From: Lachnospiraceae bacterium UBA3641
Lineage (GTDB): Bacteria > Bacillota > Clostridia > Lachnospirales > Lachnospiraceae
DNA: 14,886 nt
Direction of reading: 5' to 3'
Assembly: GCA_002373875.1 (NCBI GenBank)
Contig: DFKQ01000036.1
Location: forward strand, 1-14,886
Shown: positions 7,027 to 13,439 of the stretch, in pieces
Layout of the letters: each line of letters starts with the position of its first letter
Position numbering within the stretch: the stretch's first letter is position 1
Position numbers and translations under genes: made by a program
The notes under the pieces: generated by a model
Seen by the model: only the letters and a program-made list of their open reading frames with translations
Database searches by the model: none
What the model was told of the DNA's origin: nothing

Positions 7027-8179
7027 AGAGGTACTTAAGCACTATCGGTGTTGCGATTGATGAAACGATTATAAGAAGAATAACGCTTGTGAAATAAACA
7101 GGCTTAAGAAGACCTACCGACAGACCCTTTTGGGATACGATGAGGGCAACTTCACCTCTTGTCATCATCCCTACACCGATCTTCAACGAATCGCTTGCGG
7201 AGAACCTGCATAATCTTGCAACAGCTCCGCAGGCGATTATTTTTGTCAGAAGCGCTACGAGAACAAATGCAATGGAAAACCAAAGGATCTGAGCCGAAAA
7301 ATCGGCAATATCTGTTTTAAGGCCGATACTTGCAAAGAATATGGGACCGAAGAGCATGTATGAATTGATGTCCATCTTCTCGGCTATATAGTCAGAATCC
7401 TTTATTGAACATAAAATTATTCCGGCGAAATAAGCACCGGTTATATCGGCGATACCGAAGTATCTTTCTGCTATATAAGCAAAGGCAAAGCAGTAGGCAA
7501 GTCCGGCAATGGGTATGCGCCTGGTATGCGGCCATTTTTTGTCTACCCATTTGAAAGCCTTGTAAGACAGGAAGCCGACAACGCCTGAAAAAACAAAGAA
7601 GAGAAGAGTTTCGAATATTACGTGTCCCATTCCGGTGTCGGGTGTCTTCATCCCGATCACAAAGGTCAGAACTATAATGCCGATAATATCATCGATTATC
7701 GCCGCTGCAAGGACTGTGGTTCCCACACGGCTCTTTAAATATCCCAGTTCCTTGAGAGTCTCGACGGTGATGCTTACACTGGTAGCGGTCATGATAACAC
7801 CGATAAAAAGTGATGTGACGAAATCAGGATCATGTATAGGGCTGAAGCCGTAAAAGGCCATATGGAGCAGACAGCCGCCTGCAAGGGGGACAAACACTCC
7901 GGCGCATGCGATAAGAAATGCAATGGGTCCGGTCTTCATAAGTTCCTTAAGATCGGTTTCAAGGCCGGCTGAGAACATAAGGAGTACAACCCCTATCTCC
8001 GCCATTTTGTTAAGAAATTCCGTGGGTTCCACCAGACCGAGTATGCTGGGCCCGATGATAAGTCCGGCTATTATCTCACCTACAACCTGAGGTGCCTTGA
8101 GCCTGCGCGCAAGGATACCGAATACCTTCGCGAATATTATTATTATTGCAAGATTCTTAAAGAAAATATACGATTCCAT
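6998..8179 (-). CDS. CPA2-family cation:proton antiporter
   Basis: A 393-residue polytopic membrane protein of the monovalent cation:proton antiporter-2 family (NapA/KefB-like core without the KTN domain). It exchanges Na+ or K+ for protons across the cytoplasmic membrane. Visible markers are the PQVVGEIIAGLIIGPSILG segment (30-48), the TATSVSI helix break (131-137), the paired aspartates D163-D164 typical of electrogenic members, the GPIFFASIGLKTD segment and GMMTRGEVALI near residue 340. About twelve hydrophobic helices fill the length, and the protein stops after the membrane core. AGAGGTCAA precedes the ATG. Its 3' end overlaps the convergent sensor gene by 29 bp. Ion specificity cannot be read from the sequence. 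Confidence 0.92.
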   Translation of the reverse strand: MESYIFFKNLAIIIIFAKVFGILARRLKAPQVVGEIIAGLIIGPSILGLVEPTEFLNKMAEIGVVLLMFSAGLETDLKELMKTGPIAFLIACAGVFVPLAGGCLLHMAFYGFSPIHDPDFVTSLFIGVIMTATSVSITVETLKELGYLKSRVGTTVLAAAIIDDIIGIIVLTFVIGMKTPDTGMGHVIFETLLFFVFSGVVGFLSYKAFKWVDKKWPHTRRIPIAGLAYCFAFAYIAERYFGIADITGAYFAGIILCSIKDSDYIAEKMDINSYMLFGPIFFASIGLKTDIADFSAQILWFSIAFVLVALLTKIIACGAVARLCRFSASDSLKIGVGMMTRGEVALIVSQKGLSVGLLKPVYFTSVILLIIVSSIATPIVLKYLFTRSASQAS

Positions 8180-8232
8180 TTTGACCTCTCTTATTCAGTG
8201 GAAACCTATCCGTCATTTTGCCTTTAAATTTC

Positions 8233-8261
8233 AGTATAGTAAGGTTTTATGCCGTGTGCAA
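8233..8261 (-). promoter_or_regulatory. promoter of the antiporter gene
   Basis: On the minus strand TTGCAC (8261-8256) and TATACT (8238-8233) are separated by 17 bp, about 50 bp upstream of the antiporter start. It faces away from the cheC promoter within the 221-bp divergent region; the stretch between the two promoters holds nothing else I can recognise. Confidence 0.6.
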
Positions 8262-8338
8262 TAGTTGAAGTGCCGATAATAAGTGTTGTTTTGTTCCTGC
8301 CGTCATGCAATTTTTAAAGATATAAGCCTGTATAAACA

Positions 8339-8367
8339 TTGATTGTACTGTGAAATTATGGTAGACT
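8339..8367 (+). promoter_or_regulatory. promoter of cheC and probably of the cheC-yerC-pcrA operon
   Basis: TTGATT (8339-8344) and TAGACT (8362-8367) lie 17 bp apart, ending 33 bp before the cheC ATG. Each box has four of six consensus bases, so it is a moderate promoter. I saw no flagellar sigma-28 pattern (TAAA and GCCGATAA) at usable spacing. Confidence 0.5.
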
Positions 8368-8400
8368 AAAGTATATCATTTCTGAAAGGATTTACCGTGT

Positions 8401-9018
8401 ATGGGTACTTATAACAACTTCAGTGCAATGCAGATTGATGTTCTTAAGGAAATAGGCAATATCGGTTCGGGTAATGCCTGTACGGCATTGGCGATGCTGC
8501 TTAATACCTTTGTCGATATGACGGTTCCAAGCATCAGGTTTCTTGATTTTGAATCGGTTAAGGAATTCCTTGGCGGCGGTGAGAGTGAGGTTCTGGGTAT
8601 CAGGATCGGAGTTAAGGAAGACCTTACGGGGATGATGTTCCACATTGTCAAGAAGCAGTTCGCCGAGAGAATAATCAACACCTTTTATCCCAAGGAGCTT
8701 GCGACGCTTAAGGATCTTAACGACATGGATCTGTCGGTATTGTCCGAGATGGGTAACATAACATCAGGCGCCTATGCCAATGCCCTTGCCTCTCTCTCAA
8801 ATATGAAGGTTGACATAATGACTCCCGAATATCATGTCAATACCATTGAAGAGATCCTGCAGATACCTCTTAAGGAGTATGCCGAGGTTGGTGATAAGAT
8901 ACTGGTCATTGATGAGCAGTTCATCATGGGGGATGAGAAGCTTACAAGCAACATGCTCCTTATCCTTGACGGTGCTTCGCTTACCAAGCTGTTTGAGAGG
9001 CTTGGGATAACATCTTAG
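8401..9018 (+). CDS. cheC: CheC-type CheY-P phosphatase
   Basis: A 205-residue member of the CheC/CheX/FliY phosphatase family, which removes phosphate from CheY-P in chemotaxis. Both family active-site motifs are present: DVLKEIGNIGSGNACTAL (13-30), with E17 and N20, and LSEMGNITSGAYANAL (114-129), with E116 and N119. The size matches typical CheC of about 200 residues and there is no FliY-like C-terminal FliN domain. AAAGGA precedes the ATG by about ten bases. Chemotaxis or flagellar genes are not in the window; the downstream neighbours are a TrpR-like regulator and pcrA, so this is a detached cheC. It could act on CheY of a remote operon or on another response regulator. The family call is firm and the substrate is inferred. 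Confidence 0.92.
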   Translation: MGTYNNFSAMQIDVLKEIGNIGSGNACTALAMLLNTFVDMTVPSIRFLDFESVKEFLGGGESEVLGIRIGVKEDLTGMMFHIVKKQFAERIINTFYPKELATLKDLNDMDLSVLSEMGNITSGAYANALASLSNMKVDIMTPEYHVNTIEEILQIPLKEYAEVGDKILVIDEQFIMGDEKLTSNMLLILDGASLTKLFERLGITS

Positions 9019-9108
9019 GAGGAATCATTCTGCGAAGCAGAATTCAGGATGATTCCGACGATTGGCCGCCGAATGGATATGAGGGGGCATTACATATTAG
9101 GAGGAATC
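9015..9108 (+). repeat. structured cheC-yerC spacer: hairpin plus duplicated Shine-Dalgarno block
   Basis: The 12-base block TTAGGAGGAATC occurs at 9015-9026 (spanning the cheC stop) and again at 9097-9108 (the binding site of the next gene). Between them GGAATCAT (9021-9028) pairs perfectly with ATGATTCC (9049-9056), and TCTGC/GCAGA (9029-9033/9037-9041) forms an inner stem around GAA. The fold takes in part of the first AGGAGG and an ATG at 9049 that is in frame with the downstream gene. No T-tract follows, so it is not a standard terminator. A role in translation control or mRNA processing is inference. Confidence 0.6.
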
Positions 9109-9117
9109 GGCATATCA

Positions 9118-9414
9118 ATGAATCCGAAAATAAGAACTGAAGCTGTGGATCACCTGCTTGATGCGATCCTGCAGCTTAAAGACAGGGAAGAATGTTATAT
9201 TTTTTTTGAAGATATTTGTACCATAAACGAGATACTATCGTTATCGCAGAGGTTTGAAGTTGCAACGATGCTGCGGGAGAAGAAGACCTATATCGAGATA
9301 GCCGAGAAGACAGGCGCTTCCACCGCTACCATCTCCCGGGTCAACCGTTCACTCAACTACGGCAACGACGGATATGACATGGTACTGGGAAGGCTTAAGG
9401 AACAGGAAGAATGA
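9118..9414 (+). CDS. yerC: YerC/YecD-family TrpR-like DNA-binding protein
   Basis: A 98-residue helical protein of the TrpR-related YerC/YecD family of Firmicutes. It opens with MNPKIRTEAVDHLLDAILQL, continues with the family segment FFEDICTINEI, and carries a helix-turn-helix at about 55-80 (KTYIEIAEKTGASTATISRV). It should bind DNA as a small transcription regulator; its ligand and targets are not established by the sequence. The ATG at 9118 was chosen because AGGAGG (9099-9104) lies upstream and the family starts at this point. An in-frame ATG at 9049 would add 23 residues unlike the family and sits within a hairpin. The stop overlaps the pcrA start as ATGA, so the two genes are translationally coupled. 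Confidence 0.88.
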   Translation: MNPKIRTEAVDHLLDAILQLKDREECYIFFEDICTINEILSLSQRFEVATMLREKKTYIEIAEKTGASTATISRVNRSLNYGNDGYDMVLGRLKEQEE

Positions 9415-11795
9415 GCAATGTAATCGATATGCTTAATGATAAACAGAAGGAAGCGGCCCTTCATACCAAGGGGCCGCTTCTTATATTGGCTGGTGCCGGC
9501 TCGGGTAAGACCAGGGTCATTACTAACAGGATAGCCTACCTTATCGAGGACTGTAACGTGAATCCATGGAATATACTGGCCATAACCTTCACCAATAAGG
9601 CTGCGGGTGAGATGCGACAGCGTGTTGATGACATGGTGGGCTATGGGTCTGAGAGTATATGGGTGGCCACATTTCACTCAACCTGTGTAAGGATACTCAG
9701 AAGATATATCGATAAGATAGGGTATGATACCAACTTTACAATATACGATACCGATGATACCAAAACGGTGATGAAGGGTATCTGCAAGCGACTTCAGATC
9801 GATACCAAGCAGATGCCTGAGAGGGCCTTTTTATCAGCCATATCCCATGCCAAGGATGAGCTCATGACAGCGGCGGACCTTAAGCTTGAAGCTGCCGGTG
9901 ATTATGGCATGGAGCAGGTGGCACGGGTTTATGCCGAATACGAGAAGGAGCTTAAGAAGAGCAATGCGCTTGACTTTGATGACCTCCTTCTTAAAACGGT
10001 TGAGCTCTTTAAGGCATGGCCCGATATACTTGAATCCTATCAGGAACGGTTCAGGTACATCATGGTGGATGAGTACCAGGATACGAACACTGTCCAGTTC
10101 GAGCTTATTAAGCTCCTGGCGGATAAGTACCGCAATATCTGTGTTGTGGGCGATGACGATCAGTCAATTTATAAGTTCAGGGGTGCCAATATCAGGAATA
10201 TACTTGATTTTGAGAAGGTGTATCCCGATGCGGCGGTAGTAAAGCTTGAGCAGAATTACAGGTCTACCCAGACGATACTTGATGCGGCCAATGCCGTGAT
10301 AAGCAATAACAGGGGCAGGAAGGAGAAGTCCCTGTGGACCGACAAGGGGGATGGAGCGGCCATTCATTTCCGCCAGTGTGACTCTGCTTATGAAGAGGCA
10401 GAGTTCGTAGTTGATTCCATCATAAAGGGTAAGAGGGACAACAAGTACGATTACAGGGACTGCGCCATCCTCTACAGGACCAATGCCCAGGCAAGATTAC
10501 TGGAGGAGCAGCTTATCCTGAGCGGCATTCCCTATGACGTGGTCGGAGGTGTTAACTTCTATGCAAGGAAGGAGATTAAGGATATTCTTGCCTACCTTAA
10601 GACGATAGATAATGCAAGGGATGATATTGCGGTAAAGCGGATAATCAATGTTCCCAGAAGGGGCATAGGCGCTACCACGATCAATAAGGTTCAGGGCTAC
10701 GCCAACGAGCATGATATAACCTTTTACGATGCCCTTAAGGAGGCCGAAGGGATACCAGGTATCGGGAAGAGCAGCAGTAAGCTTAATGCCTTCATAAACA
10801 TGATACAGGTATTCAGGAGTAAGCTTCCGTACATATCACTTGAAGAGCTTGTGCAGGATGTACTTGATACCACGGATTATATAGAGAGCATGGACGCCGA
10901 TGACAAGGAGGATGCGGAGGCAAGGATCGAGAATATAGAGGAGCTTATAAATAAGGTTGTAGCATATGAGGATGAGCATACGGAGGAAGAGGATTCGCCG
11001 GCCACACTGTCGGGTTTTCTTGAGGAAGTGGCGCTGGTAGCCGATATAGACAGCGTCAATTCGGATTCGAACAAGGTGCTCCTTATGACCCTGCACAGTG
11101 CCAAGGGACTTGAGTTCCCGCATGTATTCCTTACAGGACTTGAGGACGGTGTTTTTCCCAGTTATATGAACATAACCAGTGATGATCCTTCCGAACTTGA
11201 AGAGGAGAGGCGTCTGTGTTATGTAGGTATCACCCGCGCTATGGATGAGCTTACCATAACCTGTGCAAGGCAGAGGATGATTCGAGGTGAGACCCAGTAT
11301 AATGCACCTTCGAGATTTATTAAGGAGATACCTTCGCAGCTGCTCGATCTTAAGGTTCCGGGCAACCGGATAAGGATGCAGGACCGGGTAGATCCTGCGG
11401 ATGAAGGCTACACAAAAGAAGTGTTTGCCCGTAAGCCGTATTCAGGGGCCTCATATCCGTCCGGTCCTGCAGGCGGTCTTCCATTTGCGACGGGAATCCC
11501 TGTGAAGCCTTCGGCTTTATCGGCAAGAGACAGGAATGCATATGCCAAGCCCTTCATAGCTTCGGCCAACAAGGCTGCAAAAACCGTAAAACCCTCCATC
11601 TCACTCGGGAAGGATGTTGGAACGACAGGAAGCCTTGACTACGGGATCGGTGACAGGGTACGGCATGTGAAATTTGGTGAAGGAGTGGTCAAGGCAATAG
11701 AGAAGGGGGCCAGGGACTACGAGGTTACGGTAGATTTCGCCGGCTACGGAGTTAAAAAGATGTTTGCCGGTTTCGCCAAGCTTAAGCGAATATAG
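9411..11795 (+). CDS. pcrA: ATP-dependent DNA helicase PcrA (UvrD/Rep family)
   Basis: A 794-residue superfamily 1A 3'-5' helicase that unwinds DNA in repair and rolling-circle replication and removes RecA and stalled transcription complexes. Motifs in order: Q motif LNDKQKEAA (8-16), Walker A GAGSGKT (28-34), TFTNKAAGEM (motif Ia), DEYQDTN (220-226, motif II), GDDDQSIYKFRG (247-258, motif III), the QNYRS segment (motif IV), LMTLHSAKGLEF (motif V) and LEEERRLCYVGITRA (596-610, motif VI). The last 50 or so residues, starting at YGIGDRVRHVKFGEG, form the Tudor-like RNA-polymerase-binding tail found in PcrA; the segment before it (about 645-735) is a low-complexity linker. Length is slightly above the common 720-750 because of that linker. 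It is expressed with the small TrpR-like regulator through overlapping codons. Confidence 0.96.
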   Translation: MSNVIDMLNDKQKEAALHTKGPLLILAGAGSGKTRVITNRIAYLIEDCNVNPWNILAITFTNKAAGEMRQRVDDMVGYGSESIWVATFHSTCVRILRRYIDKIGYDTNFTIYDTDDTKTVMKGICKRLQIDTKQMPERAFLSAISHAKDELMTAADLKLEAAGDYGMEQVARVYAEYEKELKKSNALDFDDLLLKTVELFKAWPDILESYQERFRYIMVDEYQDTNTVQFELIKLLADKYRNICVVGDDDQSIYKFRGANIRNILDFEKVYPDAAVVKLEQNYRSTQTILDAANAVISNNRGRKEKSLWTDKGDGAAIHFRQCDSAYEEAEFVVDSIIKGKRDNKYDYRDCAILYRTNAQARLLEEQLILSGIPYDVVGGVNFYARKEIKDILAYLKTIDNARDDIAVKRIINVPRRGIGATTINKVQGYANEHDITFYDALKEAEGIPGIGKSSSKLNAFINMIQVFRSKLPYISLEELVQDVLDTTDYIESMDADDKEDAEARIENIEELINKVVAYEDEHTEEEDSPATLSGFLEEVALVADIDSVNSDSNKVLLMTLHSAKGLEFPHVFLTGLEDGVFPSYMNITSDDPSELEEERRLCYVGITRAMDELTITCARQRMIRGETQYNAPSRFIKEIPSQLLDLKVPGNRIRMQDRVDPADEGYTKEVFARKPYSGASYPSGPAGGLPFATGIPVKPSALSARDRNAYAKPFIASANKAAKTVKPSISLGKDVGTTGSLDYGIGDRVRHVKFGEGVVKAIEKGARDYEVTVDFAGYGVKKMFAGFAKLKRI

Positions 11796-11813
11796 AAACA
11801 TACATCTTGTTAC

Positions 11814-11842
11814 TTGTTACATTAAATAAAATATAGTATACT
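11814..11842 (+). promoter_or_regulatory. promoter of the small acidic-tail membrane protein gene
   Basis: TTGTTA (11814-11819) and TATACT (11837-11842) are 17 bp apart, just after the pcrA stop. The leader of about 70 bases ends in AGGAGAG (11907-11913) before the ATG at 11920. No terminator separates it from pcrA, so both read-through and independent transcription are possible. Confidence 0.65.
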
Positions 11843-11919
11843 CAATATGTGTCAGGTTAGTAACCGTTCAGAACAGGTAATGTCAGAATAGTTACGCAAA
11901 TTTAACAGGAGAGCGGGGT

Positions 11920-12237
11920 ATGGATATCATGAATTTAGATAACTTAAACGAGCTTGTTAATACAGTTAAGGCTTCGGAAGCCATGGGTAAGGCTAACGAG
12001 ATACTGAACGTAGTCAAGGCCGGTGAGATCTTAAGGAAGAAGGAAGAAGAGGAGAAGAAGACCAACGTTGTACTCATTGTGTGCACTATCCTTGTTTCCA
12101 TCGTTGCGATAGCAGCCATAGTATACGGACTCTATTGCTACTTCACACCGGATTATCTTGATGATTTTGATGAAGATTATGATGATGAGTTCGATGATGA
12201 CTTTGATGATGACTTCTTCGAGAATGAAGAGGAGTGA
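11920..12237 (+). CDS. small single-pass membrane protein with polyacidic C-terminal tail
   Basis: A 105-residue protein of unknown function. Residues 4-38 form an amphipathic helix with an internal echo (LVNTVKASEAMGKANEIL and VVKAGEILRKK), 39-48 a Lys/Glu-rich stretch, 49-73 a single hydrophobic helix, and 79-105 an almost purely acidic tail of Asp, Glu, Phe and Tyr encoded by GATGAY-type repeats (about 12159-12235). The positive-inside rule with the KK pairs at 39-48 suggests an intracellular N-terminus and an external acidic tail. A strong AGGAGAG and a good promoter support expression. The N-terminus resembles anchored clostridial proteins of no known role. The gene ends nine bases before the convergent membrane acyltransferase-like gene and no terminator lies between them. 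Confidence 0.8.
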   Translation: MDIMNLDNLNELVNTVKASEAMGKANEILNVVKAGEILRKKEEEEKKTNVVLIVCTILVSIVAIAAIVYGLYCYFTPDYLDDFDEDYDDEFDDDFDDDFFENEEE

Positions 12238-12246
12238 TAAGTAAGG

Positions 12247-13053
12247 CTAATTACGGCATATAAGCCAGACAAGTCCGAAGCAGACAGGTTGGTGAATTAT
12301 GTAAACCAACAGGCTTTTGGTACCAAGCCATGACAGGAAGGGAACCCTGCAGGCAGCGACTTTCTTAAAGGTGTCATTGTCAAGCAATAGCTTTCCCAGA
12401 TGGTAGCCGAGGATATACATGAAGATCCATGGAACGACCGGGAAGTAATCGGAGGACCTGAAGTCAGGTGTGGGTAAGCCAAGCGGAGCAAGGGCAGGGA
12501 TGGTGTAGAGTGTCTGAGGCAGCCTTATTAGTATGTGGCTCCTCGTTCCTACATAGCCGTTTGGCAGATGCTTCGTAAGAACAAACAGAATAAATGCTAT
12601 CATAACGTGAATAAGTTCGGTAAGGACAGGATTGTTCTTACCGGATTTTTGATTTAAGCCAAAGGCCTTGTCGATGGGGATCATGAACAGGGTCGCGATA
12701 CCCATGAAGGTCAGGATCCCGTAATAGATCGATTCCGACGGGATAAACATTACGGTTACGAGGGTAATGACAAAGCCAAGAAGGATCAGGATGAGCCCGC
12801 GCTTTACGGCATGCTTTTTCCCAAGGGGCCAGACCATTCCGGATAAAAGAATAAAGGAGATGCAGATCGACTGCTGCCAGAAGAAGGAAGCGGTCGACTT
12901 AAGGAAGCCGGTGTTCTTGCCGAAGGCAACGAAGTAATCATAGCATGTATGGTAGAAGACCATGCTTATCATCGTAAAACCGCGGAAGGCATCAAGAAGG
13001 CGGAAGCGTTCTCCGGATGAAGTTGTGTTGTTTGCATTTTTTTTAGTATTCAT
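12247..13053 (-). CDS. DUF1624 / heparan N-acetyltransferase-like membrane protein
   Basis: A 268-residue polytopic protein related to the DUF1624 (Hgsnat catalytic-like) family of membrane acyltransferases. The N-terminal signature is clear: RLLDAFRGFTMISMVFYHTC (18-37), with D21, R24 and H35 in the first helix, the last being the likely catalytic His of acyl transfer in this group. About seven hydrophobic segments follow, including a GxxR-like turn (KRGLILILLGFV), a PVVPWIFMYILGYHLGK segment and a final LVYIIHQP helix that is common in this family. The acceptor is unknown; related proteins modify envelope sugars. The ATG at 13053 was chosen because residues upstream in the same frame are translated palindromic repeat. 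No good Shine-Dalgarno sequence precedes it, so the start is uncertain (the frame opens at 13155). Confidence 0.8.
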   Translation of the reverse strand: MNTKKNANNTTSSGERFRLLDAFRGFTMISMVFYHTCYDYFVAFGKNTGFLKSTASFFWQQSICISFILLSGMVWPLGKKHAVKRGLILILLGFVITLVTVMFIPSESIYYGILTFMGIATLFMIPIDKAFGLNQKSGKNNPVLTELIHVMIAFILFVLTKHLPNGYVGTRSHILIRLPQTLYTIPALAPLGLPTPDFRSSDYFPVVPWIFMYILGYHLGKLLLDNDTFKKVAACRVPFLSWLGTKSLLVYIIHQPVCFGLVWLICRN

Positions 13054-13106
13054 GTTTTTATCGGTAATGCCTGCTGTATCTGTTCCTTTTCGGGGTTGGA
13101 TTAAGT

Positions 13107-13230
13107 TATAGTAAACGAAATAAATAATTTCGTTTACTATAATAAATCGATGCACACGATTGCGATAGGAAGGGCATCTGCGATGCCTCGCAATCGGCGC
13201 AAAGTGAACGAATTAAATTCGTTCACTATA
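13107..13230. repeat. compound palindromic element (three hairpins; MITE/REPIN-like)
   Basis: This element occupies most of the 342-bp gap between the DUF1624-like gene and the rRNA methyltransferase. Hairpin 1 is a perfect 15-bp stem (13107-13121 with 13127-13141, five-base loop). Hairpin 2 is CGATTGCGA (13157-13165) pairing with TCGCAATCG (13188-13196) around an inner GGCATC/GATGCC stem. Hairpin 3 is a perfect 12-bp stem (13203-13214 with 13216-13227). The outer ends, TATAGTAAACGAA and TTCGTTCACTATA, form a 12/13 terminal inverted repeat, and all four arms of hairpins 1 and 3 share the AAACGAA/GAACGAA core. The design resembles small non-autonomous elements; terminal TA could be a target duplication of an IS630/Tc1-type transposase. 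Multi-copy status cannot be seen here. Confidence 0.65.
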
Positions 13231-13247
13231 CGTATAAGTGTTTACGC

Positions 13248-13275
13248 TTTATCAGCCCGATTAGAAGTGTATAAT
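13248..13275 (+). promoter_or_regulatory. probable promoter of the rRNA methyltransferase gene
   Basis: A perfect TATAAT -10 box lies at 13270-13275. The best -35 candidate at workable distance is TTTATC (13248-13253, 16-bp spacer), which is weak. The site lies just outside the palindromic element and about 120 bp upstream of the methyltransferase start; a small hairpin (AAAATGC/GCATTTT, 13321-13337) falls in the resulting leader. Confidence 0.45.
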
Positions 13276-13277
13276 AC

Positions 13278-13439
13278 ATGGCCGGTAAGGTCAAGAATAA
13301 GGATGAAGACAAAGCAGCGAAAAATGCAAAGCATTTTGAGCTTGTTCCGAATAGTTGCTTTAATTTTAAGAAACGATCAGTAACAGGAGAAAAGAATGAA
13401 AAAGGGACATATGTATTCAGGGACCGTCACGGAGATTAA
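13278..13439 (+). CDS. possible 53-residue leader ORF overlapping the methyltransferase start
   Basis: An ATG three bases after the TATAAT box opens a 53-residue frame rich in Lys and Asp at its start (MAGKVKNKDEDKAAKNAKHF). It runs past the methyltransferase ATG in another frame and stops at 13439. No ribosome binding site precedes it and the predicted transcript would begin near or after the ATG, so it may not be translated. It is recorded because it fills the leader completely. Confidence 0.2.
   Translation: MAGKVKNKDEDKAAKNAKHFELVPNSCFNFKKRSVTGEKNEKGTYVFRDRHGD

Noticed and set aside
8392..8681. Minus-strand frames opposite cheC
   Set aside because: They are antisense shadows without domain features; the plus-strand frame carries both CheC active-site motifs.
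9049..9117. Upstream in-frame ATG for the YerC-like protein
   Set aside because: The 23 extra residues do not fit the family, the site lies in a hairpin arm, and AGGAGG directly precedes the later ATG.
13107..13230. The repeated palindromes as a CRISPR array
   Set aside because: There are no equal-length direct repeats with unique spacers; the units are inverted repeats of different lengths and no cas gene is present.
13321..13337. AAAATGC/GCATTTT hairpin as a terminator
   Set aside because: The stem is only seven AT-rich pairs with no T-run after it, and it lies upstream of the methyltransferase gene where termination would silence it.
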